A DNA stretch of 64,000 nt from 13-2-20CM-66-19 sp963824395 (GCA_963824395.1 CAWGPF010000003.1:62001-126000); one strand, 5' to 3'; numbered from the stretch's first letter, positions 8,340 to 17,295 are shown. Translations and numbers: made by a program. Notes: generated from the letters alone by a model not told the origin.

Positions 8340-9115
8340 GCTCGCTGCGCCCGCGTGTGATCCCGTGCCTGCAGTTCGCCGGCGGCGAGCTGCTCAAGAC
8401 GCGCCGCTTCAAGGATCCGCAGTACCTCGGCGACCCGATCAACGCGGTGAAACTGTTCAACGACCTGGAGTGCGACGAGCTGATCGTGGTCGATATCAAG
8501 GCGAGCCTGGAGCGTCGCGAGCCCGATTACGCCATGATCGAGGAGTTCGCCGCCGAGGCCTTCATGCCGCTCGCTTACGGCGGTGGCATCACTTCCATCG
8601 AACAGATGCGGCGCATCCTCTCGATCGGCATCGAGAAGGTCGTGCTCGGCTCTGCGGCGCCCGGCGGCGCACTGGTCACGGCCGCCGCCGGCGTGTTCGG
8701 CTCGCAGAGCGTGGTGGTCTCGGTTGATGTCTACAAGGGGCTGTTCGGCCGCCGTGAGGTCTATGTGCGCAGCGCCACCAAGGGCACGGGCATCGAGCCG
8801 CGCGCCTACGCGCAGCAGATGCAGCAGTACGGCGCGGGGGAGCTGTTCGTGCAGTCGATAGACCTCGAAGGCGCGCGCACCGGCTACGATCTGGCGTTGA
8901 TGAGCGAGATCAGTGCGGCGGTCGATATCCCCGTCATTGCCTGCGGCGGGGCGGGCAGCCTTCAGGACGTTCGCCAGCTACTGGGCTCTACCGGGGTGGC
9001 GGCCGCGGCGGCCGGCACCCTGTTCGTGCTCCACGGCAAGCACCGCGCGCCCCTCATCAGCTACCCGCGCCCGGCGGAGATCGCGGCACTGCATGACACT
9101 GTCAAGGACGGATAG
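8336..9115 (+). CDS. hisF: HisF-type ammonia-channel subunit lacking a catalytic aspartate
   Basis: This is a (beta/alpha)8-barrel protein of 259 residues. The ATG overlaps the hisH-type stop by four bases (ATGA), so subunits are made in coupled fashion. The N-terminal motif that reads PCLD in histidine-pathway HisF reads PCLQ here (Gln13), so the first catalytic aspartate is missing, while the second (in VSVDVYKG) is kept. The YGGGI and ACGGAGS phosphate-site loops are present. This fits the HisF2 group, which passes ammonia through the barrel to a partner sugar amidotransferase and does not need cyclase activity. The partner gene begins at the next base. Confidence 0.9.
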   Translation: MSSLRPRVIPCLQFAGGELLKTRRFKDPQYLGDPINAVKLFNDLECDELIVVDIKASLERREPDYAMIEEFAAEAFMPLAYGGGITSIEQMRRILSIGIEKVVLGSAAPGGALVTAAAGVFGSQSVVVSVDVYKGLFGRREVYVRSATKGTGIEPRAYAQQMQQYGAGELFVQSIDLEGARTGYDLALMSEISAAVDIPVIACGGAGSLQDVRQLLGSTGVAAAAAGTLFVLHGKHRAPLISYPRPAEIAALHDTVKDG

Positions 9116-10249
9116 ATGACGAAGCCGTATCAGGTCTGCACCCGCTGCATCATGGACACGACCGACCCGGACATCGTGTTCGATGCCGCGGGCGTGTGCA
9201 ATCACTGCACCGGCTGGTTCAAACGCGCGCAGTTCTACTCCCTGCCGCTCGCCGAACGCACCCGCCAGCTTGAGGTGCTGGTGGAGCAGATCAAGCGGCG
9301 CGGCCATGGCCGCGACTACGACTGCATCATCGGGGTGAGCGGCGGGGTAGATTCGAGCTTCCTTGCCATCAAGGTGAAGGAACTCGGACTGCGGCCGCTG
9401 GCGATCCACGTCGACAACGGCTGGAACTCCGAAAAAGCCGTCGGCAATATCAAGCGGATCCTGGATCCCCTGCACATCGACCTGTCGACCGTGGTGCTCA
9501 ACTGGAAGGAGTTCCGCGAGCTGCAGCTGGCCTTCCTGCGCGCCTCGACGCCGGATTCGGAGATCCCCTCCGACCATGCGATCGTGGCCTCCTTCTACGC
9601 GGCCTGCGCCCGGCACCACGTCGGCTGCAGCATCAACGGCATCAACTTCCGCACCGAGGGCATCCACGTACGTGAGTGGTCGCAGGGCCACCTCGACAGC
9701 CGCTACATCAGCAGCGTCTACCGTGAGTTCACCGGCAAGCGACTGCAGCACTTTCCGCTGATCCCGGTGACGCGGCTGGTGCTGAACATCGTGCTGCACC
9801 GCCCGCAGACCGTATTCCTCCTCGATTACCTGGACTACGACAAGCAGGGCGCGAAGCGCCTGCTCATGGAGCAGTACGGCTGGGAAGACTACGGCGGCAA
9901 GCACTACGAATCGGTGTACACCAAGTTCTACCAGGGCTGGATCCTTCCGCACAAGTTCGGCTATGACAAGCGGCGCATGCATCTGTCGACACTCGTATGC
10001 AGCGGACAGATGACGCGCGCGCAGGCGCTCGAGGAGATCGCCACGCCCGCCTACCCGCCCGAGCAGGTCGAGCCGGATAAGGAATTTGTGGCGAAGAAGC
10101 TCGGCATCTCGCGCGAGGAGTTCGACGCCATCATGGCGGCGCCCAAGAAGCGCTACATGGACTATCCGAATCTGCAGAATCACTGGGTCTTCGGGCGCGG
10201 CCTCGATCTGTACCGCTACCTCAGGCACACACTGCGCTGGATCCGCTGA
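9116..10249 (+). CDS. N-acetyl sugar amidotransferase, WbpG/PseA family
   Basis: This is an ATP-dependent enzyme of 377 residues that converts an N-acetyl group on a sugar nucleotide into an acetamidino group. A zinc knuckle is formed by Cys8, Cys11, Cys28 and Cys31, and the PP-loop SGGVDSS occupies residues 75-81. The start codon directly follows the HisF-type stop. Together with HisH and HisF types it forms the known three-part system (WbpG-HisH2-HisF2) acting on the UDP-2,3-diacetamido-mannuronate class, which fits the WbpB/D/I-like genes upstream. The alternative PseA-type substrate (a nonulosonic acid) is less likely because no pseudaminic or legionaminic genes are visible. Confidence 0.9.
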   Translation: MTKPYQVCTRCIMDTTDPDIVFDAAGVCNHCTGWFKRAQFYSLPLAERTRQLEVLVEQIKRRGHGRDYDCIIGVSGGVDSSFLAIKVKELGLRPLAIHVDNGWNSEKAVGNIKRILDPLHIDLSTVVLNWKEFRELQLAFLRASTPDSEIPSDHAIVASFYAACARHHVGCSINGINFRTEGIHVREWSQGHLDSRYISSVYREFTGKRLQHFPLIPVTRLVLNIVLHRPQTVFLLDYLDYDKQGAKRLLMEQYGWEDYGGKHYESVYTKFYQGWILPHKFGYDKRRMHLSTLVCSGQMTRAQALEEIATPAYPPEQVEPDKEFVAKKLGISREEFDAIMAAPKKRYMDYPNLQNHWVFGRGLDLYRYLRHTLRWIR

Positions 10250-10255
10250 AGCCCC

Positions 10256-11716
10256 ATGTCCGCGAGTGTTGTTTCGCGAGCCGCGGGCCTGGGCGCCCTG
10301 ACCGCAGCCGGGCAGTTGCTGGTGATTGGCACGCTGCCGCTTTACTCGCGCGTGTTCGACCCGGGGGTGTACGGCGAGTATGTGATCTTTGTCGGTGCGA
10401 CCACGGTGGTGAGTGTGTTCGCGGGACTGCGCTATGACTCAGCCATCGTGCTGCCGCGCAGCGAGCCCGTCGCCGCGGCGCTCACGACGCTCGTAATGCT
10501 GATCGCGGTCGGGGTGGCGGCGTTGATCGCGCTTGTGGTCGCCGGCGCCGCACTGTGGGCACCCGGGAGCAGCCTCGGAGGCGTGTTCGGGTCCGGGCTG
10601 GCGGCCGCGACCGCCATCGGCGGGCTGCAGCGCTGCCTCACGAGCTGGTGCGTGCGCGGCAACCGCTTTCTGCGCATCGGCCTCGGACAGTTCGCGCTGG
10701 CGTTGGTGACGGTGCTCGTTCAGCTCGCTCTTGCGCGTTTCATGGCGCAGCTGCCGGCGCTCGTATGGGGCTACGTGTGCGCCCTCCTGGTACAGAGCGT
10801 GTGTCTCGCGCCCCCGGCACGCCGCGGCGAAGGCTGGCTGCACGGCGCGTCGTGGCGCGGCATCCGCCTGGCGGCGCGCAAGTACCGCCGCTTCCCCACC
10901 TATATGGTCGGCTACGCGCTCGCCTCGACCGTGCGTGACCGGTTGATTCAGATCGTGCTCGGGATCGGTGCGGGCACGGCCGCGGTGGGCCGTTTCGCGC
11001 TGGCCTACCGAGTCGCTTTCGCGCCGAACTCGCTGATCTACAGTGCGGTCTCGCCCATCTTCTATTCCATCGCCAGCCGGGGCGCGCGCGCTTCAGTCGG
11101 CCGCTTCGCGGCCGGACTCGTGGAGGCGGCGTTCGTCGTGCTGCTCGTGCCTTACGTCGCCTTCGCGATCGAGGCGCCCGCGCTCGCGGATGACCTGCTC
11201 TCGGAGCGCTGGCACGGCACCGGTCCTTACCTGCGCGCGCTGGCGGCGCCGGCCTTGATGCTGGCCGCCACGTGCTGGCTGGACCGGGCCTTTGATTCCT
11301 TCCGCCGTCAGAACGTCGCCTTTGCGCTGGAGGCGAGTTTTACCGCTGCCGCCGTCGTGCTGGTGGCGGTATTGTCGCGGTTTCTGGAACCAGTCTCGGT
11401 CACCTGGGCATTCGGCGCCCTCGGGTTGATTTACTATTGGACATACTTTCTGACGACCTTCCTCGCCTGCGGCTTCCCGCTGCAGGATTTCCGGCACGCC
11501 TGCCGCACCGGAGTCATCACCGTGATCGCAGCGCTCGGCCTGGGCGTACTGATACACCAGCTCGGCACCCCGTTCCTGCGCGTGTTGGGCTATGCAATTC
11601 TTATGGTAGCGCTGCTTGGGGGCTGGGCTGGATTCGGCGGTGGCGCTGATATACTCCGCGCGCTCATGCGGTCACGGGTCGGCGATCCCATCGCCACCCA
11701 GCAGTGGCAGCGTTAG
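10256..11716 (+). CDS. Wzx-like polysaccharide flippase (MATE/MOP superfamily)
   Basis: This integral membrane protein has 486 residues and about 12-14 hydrophobic segments. It starts with the typical SRAAGLGALTAAGQLLVIGTLPLYSRVF region of oligosaccharide flippases, followed by YGEYVIFV and GLRYDSAIVLP. It begins six bases after the amidotransferase gene and is the last gene of this transcription block before a gap of about 260 bp. Its role is moving undecaprenyl-linked repeat units across the inner membrane for the polymerase and chain-length proteins encoded nearby. Confidence 0.85.
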   Translation: MSASVVSRAAGLGALTAAGQLLVIGTLPLYSRVFDPGVYGEYVIFVGATTVVSVFAGLRYDSAIVLPRSEPVAAALTTLVMLIAVGVAALIALVVAGAALWAPGSSLGGVFGSGLAAATAIGGLQRCLTSWCVRGNRFLRIGLGQFALALVTVLVQLALARFMAQLPALVWGYVCALLVQSVCLAPPARRGEGWLHGASWRGIRLAARKYRRFPTYMVGYALASTVRDRLIQIVLGIGAGTAAVGRFALAYRVAFAPNSLIYSAVSPIFYSIASRGARASVGRFAAGLVEAAFVVLLVPYVAFAIEAPALADDLLSERWHGTGPYLRALAAPALMLAATCWLDRAFDSFRRQNVAFALEASFTAAAVVLVAVLSRFLEPVSVTWAFGALGLIYYWTYFLTTFLACGFPLQDFRHACRTGVITVIAALGLGVLIHQLGTPFLRVLGYAILMVALLGGWAGFGGGADILRALMRSRVGDPIATQQWQR

Positions 11717-11847
11717 CACTCAGATGCCGACGAGCATGGGTTGCAGGGGTGCCGCCCGCGCCGGAGCAATGGCGGACAGCGCCTTGAGGTGTTATCACCC
11801 GCCGACACGCGGTTGCCTGTTGGACGAACAGTGGGGGGGCTCACTCG

Positions 11848-11877
11848 CCGGTGGCTTCTGGAGGAGGCCGCCACCGG
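11848..11877. repeat. 8-bp inverted repeat in the gap after the flippase gene
   Basis: Arms CCGGTGGC (11848-11855) and GCCACCGG (11870-11877) can pair around a 14-base loop. The gap 11717-11980 holds no convincing gene. There is no T-run after the stem, so it is at best a weak or Rho-assisted terminator, or a leader element for the lipoprotein gene that follows. Confidence 0.3.
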
Positions 11878-11980
11878 GTTTGTGCTGAAAATCTGACACA
11901 GGCGTAAGCGCCGCGTGCGGGGCAGCGTTACAAGGGACGCTCACTGCCACGCCGGCAAAGGTGACGGGGTACTGAATCTG

Positions 11981-13906
11981 ATGGGCATCACATTCTTGCT
12001 GCGGCACGCGCGCCGCTGGAGCCGAGACACGACCCTCGCCGGCCTGCTGGGCGCAGCGCTCAGCCTGGGCGGGTGCGGCGGCGGCTCAGGGCCGGTGGTG
12101 GCGGACCTTCCCAATTCCGACAGCGGCGCGGCCGGCTCGGGGCTCGAGACCGGGGCCTACACGAAGGTCGTCAGTGTGCCTGGGGGTGGTACGGCCGTGG
12201 TGGCCCTATTTCCGGACGGCCAGGCTTATTACAGCCCCGACGGCTTCAATCTCGGCGGCGGCGGTTCGACGACGGTCGCTTACGTCGGCACCCTGCAGGT
12301 GATCGACATCATCGGGCTGAGCTACGGCCTCGAGGTGCTGATGTCGGACGGGTCTGCTTATCTGAGTCCCGATGGCCAGAATCTCGGCGGCGGCGGTCAT
12401 ACCCAGGTCGCCTATAAGGGGAATCTGAATATCCTGAGCCTGGTGGCAGTGGGCACCGGGGTCGACGCGGTGTTCGCGAGCAACGGGGGGGCGTACTACA
12501 GTCCGGACGGATTGAATCTCAAGGGCGGCGGCAACAGCGTGCAGATCAGCGGCGGCACCCCGCAGATCGGCCAGATCATCGCGCTGGGTGCAGCGGAGTC
12601 CGTCGTCACCCGTTTCGTCGACGGCAGCGCCTACTACAGCCCCGACAACCGCAATCTCGGGGGCGGCGGCAACACCGTGGAGGCCGTGGCGCACAGCGTC
12701 GGGGTCGAGCGACTGGTGCAGGTCGGCGGGGGTGTCCTCGCCGAGTTCACCAGCGGCGCGGTGTACTTCAGCCCCACGGGCAAGAACCTCGACGGCGGCA
12801 ACGGCACGATCGCAGTGCCCGCCTGGAGCGCCGAGGGCAACGCGCCCTTCGCGCCGCGCGACAGCGCGCACGGGGCGGTGTTCCTCGACCGCCTGTGGGT
12901 GAGCGGCGGATTCGCCGAGCAGACCCAGGCCGACAGCTGCTTCCTCACCTGCAGCTACTGGGACCTGTGGTCCTCCAGCGATTCCCTGGGCGCGAAATGG
13001 AACAGCACGGCGTCCTTTGCGACCGCGAGCAGCCCGAATCCGCGCGACATGGTGCCGGTGGTGAACAACGGCGTTCAGGACCCTCCGGTACCCACTGACT
13101 TTTACGACTCCTACAGCGCGCTGGTGGTCTGGAACGGCCAGCTCACGGCGATCGGTGCCACGGTATGGCGTTCGGCCGATGGCGTGAAGTGGTCGCGCAA
13201 CAACCTCCCCGACGGCGTGACCGCCGCGCCCGGGCCCTCAATCATCCGGGCGACCGAGAATTCGCGCGCGGAAATTCTCGGCAACTCACTCTTCTTCCTG
13301 CAGCTGGATACGGGCCAGGTGTACGTCAGCACCGATGCGAATGCCGCGAGCTGGACCTCGCTCGGCGCGATTCCCGGATACACGCCGCGCTGCGGCCCGG
13401 CCAGCTTTGTCCTGCAGGGGAAGCTGTGGGTCGTGGGCGGCGGGGCGTGTGACTACTCGCAGGTCTACAACGACGTGTGGTCGTCCCCCGACGGCGTCAA
13501 CTGGACGCAGAGCCCGGCGCCCGCCCAATGGTCGGGTCGCATGTGGCCCTGCGTGGCCACCAACGGGGACGGCGTGGTGTGGCTCGTGGGCGGCTATGCC
13601 CCGACCGACTGGACGAACACCAACGGCATCCAGCGCCGCTACGGCGCGAACCACGCGGACCTCTGGTACACCAAGGACGGCGGCGACTGGAAGCAGCTCA
13701 AGCCAGACGTGGGCTCAGCTTTGCCGGATGATGGCATCTTTGAGCCGCGGCATGCTCCGACCTGCGTCGTGAACGGGCCCGCAGAGAGTGCTTTGAAGCT
13801 TGTGATCGCAGCTGGCACCGGTGGCAGCGATCCCGATGACGGCGACGCGCGCCCGCTGAGCAGCGTGCGCATGATCGCGTTGCCGTTCGCCGCCGCACTG
13901 CCGTGA
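11981..13906 (+). CDS. Kelch-type lipoprotein with five internal repeats, function unknown
   Basis: The protein has 641 residues from the ATG at 11981, chosen because it gives a compact lipoprotein signal ending in LSLGGC; in-frame upstream codons from 11915 look like leader. After lipidation, a first domain contains five repeats of 44-46 residues, each centred on A-Y-Y-S-P-D-G-x-N-L-G-G-G-G. A second domain (about residues 280-620) has kelch or galactose-oxidase-like blades with LWVSGG, LWVVGG and VWLVGG strands and paired S-x-D-G-x-x-W motifs. The result resembles a surface or periplasmic beta-propeller. It lies between the flippase and the GDP-fucose genes, suggesting a role in binding, modifying or anchoring the polymer. 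I do not recognise a named family for the whole protein. Confidence 0.7.
   Translation: MGITFLLRHARRWSRDTTLAGLLGAALSLGGCGGGSGPVVADLPNSDSGAAGSGLETGAYTKVVSVPGGGTAVVALFPDGQAYYSPDGFNLGGGGSTTVAYVGTLQVIDIIGLSYGLEVLMSDGSAYLSPDGQNLGGGGHTQVAYKGNLNILSLVAVGTGVDAVFASNGGAYYSPDGLNLKGGGNSVQISGGTPQIGQIIALGAAESVVTRFVDGSAYYSPDNRNLGGGGNTVEAVAHSVGVERLVQVGGGVLAEFTSGAVYFSPTGKNLDGGNGTIAVPAWSAEGNAPFAPRDSAHGAVFLDRLWVSGGFAEQTQADSCFLTCSYWDLWSSSDSLGAKWNSTASFATASSPNPRDMVPVVNNGVQDPPVPTDFYDSYSALVVWNGQLTAIGATVWRSADGVKWSRNNLPDGVTAAPGPSIIRATENSRAEILGNSLFFLQLDTGQVYVSTDANAASWTSLGAIPGYTPRCGPASFVLQGKLWVVGGGACDYSQVYNDVWSSPDGVNWTQSPAPAQWSGRMWPCVATNGDGVVWLVGGYAPTDWTNTNGIQRRYGANHADLWYTKDGGDWKQLKPDVGSALPDDGIFEPRHAPTCVVNGPAESALKLVIAAGTGGSDPDDGDARPLSSVRMIALPFAAALP
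12155..12810 (+). repeat. Five tandem coding repeats of 132-138 bp
   Basis: The Y-Y/L/F-S-P core codons begin at 12227, 12359, 12494, 12632 and 12764, giving unit lengths of 132, 135, 138 and 132 bp. Each unit encodes a hydrophobic strand, a D/N-G-x-A-Y-Y-S-P-D motif and a glycine run. The units have diverged in sequence, so this is an old protein repeat rather than a recent DNA duplication. Confidence 0.75.
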
Positions 13907-13967
13907 AGGGTCGCTGAGCAGCGCCGGTGCTAGACTTGTGGGCGTTAACGCGCTGAGCGGGTGCCCC

Positions 13968-15056
13968 TTGCCGAAGACTGCCTTGATTTCCGGAATTACC
14001 GGCCAGGATGGCGCCTATCTGGCCGAGTTCCTGCTCGCCAAGGGCTATCACGTCCATGGCATCAAGCGCCGCTCCTCGCTGCTGAATACCGACCGGATCG
14101 ACCACCTCTACCAGGATCCGCACGAAAGCGACGTGCGCCTGAGGCTGCACTACGGCGACCTGACCGACGCCACCAATCTGATCCGCATCATCCAGCAGGT
14201 GAAGCCGGATGAGATCTACAACCTCGCCGCCCAGAGCCACGTTGCGGTCTCGTTCGAGACCCCCGAATACACCGCCAACGCGGACGCGATTGGCACGCTG
14301 CGCATGCTCGAGGCCATCCGCATTCTCGGGCTCGAGCAGCGCACGCGCTTCTACCAGGCCTCCACCTCGGAGATGTTCGGTAAGGTGCAGGAGGTGCCGC
14401 AGCGCGAGTCGACCCCGTTTTATCCGCGCTCCCCCTACGGCGTCGCGAAGCTCTACGCGCACTGGATCTGCGTCAACTACCGCGAAGCGTACGGCCTCTA
14501 CGCCTGCAATGGCATTCTCTTTAATCATGAGTCGCCGCTGCGCGGGGAGACCTTTGTCTCGCGCAAGATCACGCGCGCACTGACGCGCATCCGCGCCGGC
14601 CTGCAGTCGACCCTGCACCTCGGCAACCTCGACGCGCGGCGCGACTGGGGGCATGCGCGTGACTACGTACGCGCGCAATGGCTGATGCTGCAGCAGGCGC
14701 TGCCCACCGACTACGTGGTGGCTACCGGTGAGCAGCATGCGGTGCGCGACTTCGTGGTGCTTGCCGGCCGCTGCCTCGGCATGGACATCGAGTGGCGCGG
14801 GCAAGGAGCGCAGGAGACCGGCGTCGACCGCAACAGCGGTGAGACGCTGGTGCGCATCGACCCGCGCTATCTGCGGCCCGCGGAAGTGGAGTCACTGCTC
14901 GGGGACGCGAGCCGCATCCGCAACGAGCTCGGCTGGCGCCCGGAGATCGGCTTCGAGGCCCTGGTGAAGGAAATGGTCGAGGCCGACATGGTGCTGGCGC
15001 AGCGGGATGCGCTGGTGGTCCGCGAGGGCTATCGCGTGGCGCGCAACATCGAGTAG
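13968..15056 (+). CDS. gmd: GDP-mannose 4,6-dehydratase
   Basis: This is a short-chain dehydrogenase/reductase-type enzyme of about 362 residues that converts GDP-D-mannose to GDP-4-keto-6-deoxy-mannose. The NADP-binding GITGQDGAYLAEFLL is at the N-terminus. Catalytic elements STSEMFG and YPRSPYGVAKLYAHW (Y-x-x-x-K), and the substrate segment NHESPLRGE, are all present. I favour the TTG at 13968, preceded by GAGCGGG and giving the usual N-terminus; a GTG at 13938 would add ten residues. Fcl follows after three bases, so this pair makes GDP-L-fucose. Mannose-1-phosphate is supplied by ManB and ManC about 10 kb downstream. Confidence 0.93.
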   Translation: MPKTALISGITGQDGAYLAEFLLAKGYHVHGIKRRSSLLNTDRIDHLYQDPHESDVRLRLHYGDLTDATNLIRIIQQVKPDEIYNLAAQSHVAVSFETPEYTANADAIGTLRMLEAIRILGLEQRTRFYQASTSEMFGKVQEVPQRESTPFYPRSPYGVAKLYAHWICVNYREAYGLYACNGILFNHESPLRGETFVSRKITRALTRIRAGLQSTLHLGNLDARRDWGHARDYVRAQWLMLQQALPTDYVVATGEQHAVRDFVVLAGRCLGMDIEWRGQGAQETGVDRNSGETLVRIDPRYLRPAEVESLLGDASRIRNELGWRPEIGFEALVKEMVEADMVLAQRDALVVREGYRVARNIE

Positions 15057-15059
15057 CAC

Positions 15060-16025
15060 ATGGCGATCGCCAAGGACGACCTGATCTACGTCGCCGGTCA
15101 CCGCGGCATGGTGGGTGCGGCGATCTGCGACGCGCTCAGGCGCGCGGGCTACCAGAACCTGCTGCTGCGCACGCACGCTGAGCTTGACCTGACCGAGCAG
15201 GCCGCGGTGCGGACGTTCTTCGGGCAAGAGCGGCCGGCGGTGGTGATTCTTGCCGCGGCGCGCGTCGGTGGCATCAACGCCAACAACACGCATCCGGCCC
15301 TCTTCATCCGCGACAACCTCCTGATCCAGAGCAACGTCATCGAGGCCGCCCAGCGTGCCGGCGTGCGCAAGCTGATGTTCCTTGGTTCCAGCTGCATCTA
15401 TCCGCGGCTCGCGCCCCAGCCCATCAAGGAAGAGTACCTGCTCACCGGGCCGCTCGAGCCGACCAACGAGTGGTACGCCATTGCCAAGATCGCCGGTATC
15501 AAGATGTGCCAGGCCTATCGGCGCGAGTATGGCTTCAACGCCATCTGTCTCATGCCGACAAACCTGTACGGGCCCGGGGACAACTTCGATCTCGAAAGCT
15601 CGCACGTGCTGCCGGCCCTGCTGCGACGCTTTAATGAGGCGACCGAACGCGGCGATCCGCGCGTCGTCGCCTGGGGCAGCGGCACGCCGCGGCGCGAGTT
15701 CCTGCACGTGTTCGACCTGGCCGACGCAGCGCTGCTGCTGCTGGAGCGCTACGACGAGGAGTCGATCATCAACGTTGGCTGCGGCGAGGATGTCACGATC
15801 CGCGAACTGTGCGAGACGATCATGCAGGTGACCGGCTATACGGGCCGTCTGGAATTCGACAGCAGCAAGCCCGACGGCACGCCGCGCAAGCTGCTGGATA
15901 TCAGCCGCCTGTCCGCCCTCGGCTGGCGCCCGAGGATCTCGCTGCGCGAAGGCGTGGCGCAGGTGTACGAGTGGTACCGCTCGCAGGCGCTGACCCGACA
16001 GCTGGCGGCAGGCGGCCGCCCGTAG
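15060..16025 (+). CDS. fcl: GDP-L-fucose synthase
   Basis: This 321-residue epimerase/reductase acts on the Gmd product to give GDP-L-fucose. The N-terminal GHRGMVGAAI is the NADP loop, GSSCIYP carries the catalytic serine, and NEWYAIAKIAG gives Tyr and Lys. The C-terminal CGEDVTIREL and DGTPRKLLD segments are typical of Fcl/WcaG. The gene starts three bases after gmd, so they are co-transcribed. The residues expected for activity are intact. Confidence 0.94.
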   Translation: MAIAKDDLIYVAGHRGMVGAAICDALRRAGYQNLLLRTHAELDLTEQAAVRTFFGQERPAVVILAAARVGGINANNTHPALFIRDNLLIQSNVIEAAQRAGVRKLMFLGSSCIYPRLAPQPIKEEYLLTGPLEPTNEWYAIAKIAGIKMCQAYRREYGFNAICLMPTNLYGPGDNFDLESSHVLPALLRRFNEATERGDPRVVAWGSGTPRREFLHVFDLADAALLLLERYDEESIINVGCGEDVTIRELCETIMQVTGYTGRLEFDSSKPDGTPRKLLDISRLSALGWRPRISLREGVAQVYEWYRSQALTRQLAAGGRP

Positions 16026-16047
16026 TTTGACGGCCACGGAGATTCGC

Positions 16048-17295
16048 ATGGACACACTGACACACGATTTTGCCGCCCCCGGGACCCCGCACACGCCCCT
16101 GACACGCGCTGCGCTGCGCGTACTGGCCTGCCTGATGTTGGTGAGCCTCGCGCAGCTTGCGCGTGCGCAGGCGCCGTGCGAGGCCACCGAGCACGGCCTG
16201 CGCGCCGACGGCAGCGACAATACGGCGGCGCTGACCAAGACGCTGACGGAGTGCGCGGGCCGCACCGTTCACATCGCCGCGGGAACCTACCTGTTCAGTC
16301 CCGCCGGTTTCGCCGTGGGCATCCCGGTGCCGAGCGGCACCACGCTCACCGGGGATGGCGCCCAGGGCGCACAGGCGACGGTGCTGCAGGTCGGACCTCA
16401 GGGCAGCTTCCAGGGTCTGTTGTGGGTCCGCAATGCCTCCAACGTCACCATTCGCGGGCTGCGTTTCGAGGGCAGCCCCTACGAGAGCGGCTGCACGCGT
16501 CACCTCGACTACGGGCACGCGATCTACGTGAGATCCGACCGCGCCGCGGCGGCGGGCGTCGACGGTGTCACCATCACGGAGAATCTGTTCCACAACTTCA
16601 ACGGCACCAGCTGGGTGGACGTGAACGCCATGGACGACAGTCCCGGGGTCACGCGGGTGCTCATTTCCAACAACGTCTTCAGCAGCGACGCGGACCTCAA
16701 GGGCGGGTGCGTCGCGAGCGGGCTCATGAGCGATATCGGCACGATGCTCTCGGTACACGGTTCGGACAAGACGCCCGATACCGGCCTTATCAGCAACGTG
16801 ACGATCGCCAACAACACCCTCAACGCCGGCTATGTGAAGGAGGGCATCTCGGTGTGGGCGGGCACCAGCGGGACGGCCATCAAGGACAACGTGATAGCCG
16901 ATACCGGGCTGCATCTGCCGCGCGGTGCGAACCCGGAGCTCGGACGTTACGCGGTCCTCATCTACAACAGCGCAGGCTTTGGCCCCGGGGTGCACCCGAG
17001 TGCCGTCGACGTGATCGGCAACGTGATCACGAATCCCGTCTCCTGCGGCATCTACGTCAATACCGCGCAGAACCTGCGTATCCTTAACAACCGAATCTCC
17101 GGCCAGACCGACCGCTATGACGGAACGCTCATCAAGGGCGCCATCGCACTGAATCATGGAACCAATGTCACGGTTGAGAACAACGAGCTCAGCAACAACT
17201 ACATCGCCGTCTCATCAATTGGCAGCACCGGGCTGCAACTGGGGACCAACGCCATCAGCGTGCCAGCAGGGGGGATGCGCACCAAGATCCGCTGA
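16048..17295 (+). CDS. Secreted right-handed parallel beta-helix protein
   Basis: The protein has 415 residues from the ATG at 16048, which has GGAG nine bases upstream; a TTG at 16027 is less likely. A signal peptide with the hydrophobic core LRVLACLMLVSLAQLARAQA is followed by a pectate-lyase-type N-cap (ATEHGLRADGSDNTAAL). Repeated rungs of N-V-T-I-x-x-N-x-F/L type run to the end (for example NVTIRGLRFEG, ISNVTIANNTLN, VTVENNELSNN). Such helices occur in polysaccharide lyases, epimerases and binding proteins. Sitting next to fcl, it may modify or bind the exported polymer in the periplasm. No catalytic residues can be assigned by eye. Confidence 0.75.
   Translation: MDTLTHDFAAPGTPHTPLTRAALRVLACLMLVSLAQLARAQAPCEATEHGLRADGSDNTAALTKTLTECAGRTVHIAAGTYLFSPAGFAVGIPVPSGTTLTGDGAQGAQATVLQVGPQGSFQGLLWVRNASNVTIRGLRFEGSPYESGCTRHLDYGHAIYVRSDRAAAAGVDGVTITENLFHNFNGTSWVDVNAMDDSPGVTRVLISNNVFSSDADLKGGCVASGLMSDIGTMLSVHGSDKTPDTGLISNVTIANNTLNAGYVKEGISVWAGTSGTAIKDNVIADTGLHLPRGANPELGRYAVLIYNSAGFGPGVHPSAVDVIGNVITNPVSCGIYVNTAQNLRILNNRISGQTDRYDGTLIKGAIALNHGTNVTVENNELSNNYIAVSSIGSTGLQLGTNAISVPAGGMRTKIR

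Noticed and set aside
7728..9115. Reading the hisH/hisF pair as part of a histidine operon
   Set aside because: No other his genes are near, the first HisF catalytic aspartate is lost, and a WbpG-type partner follows.
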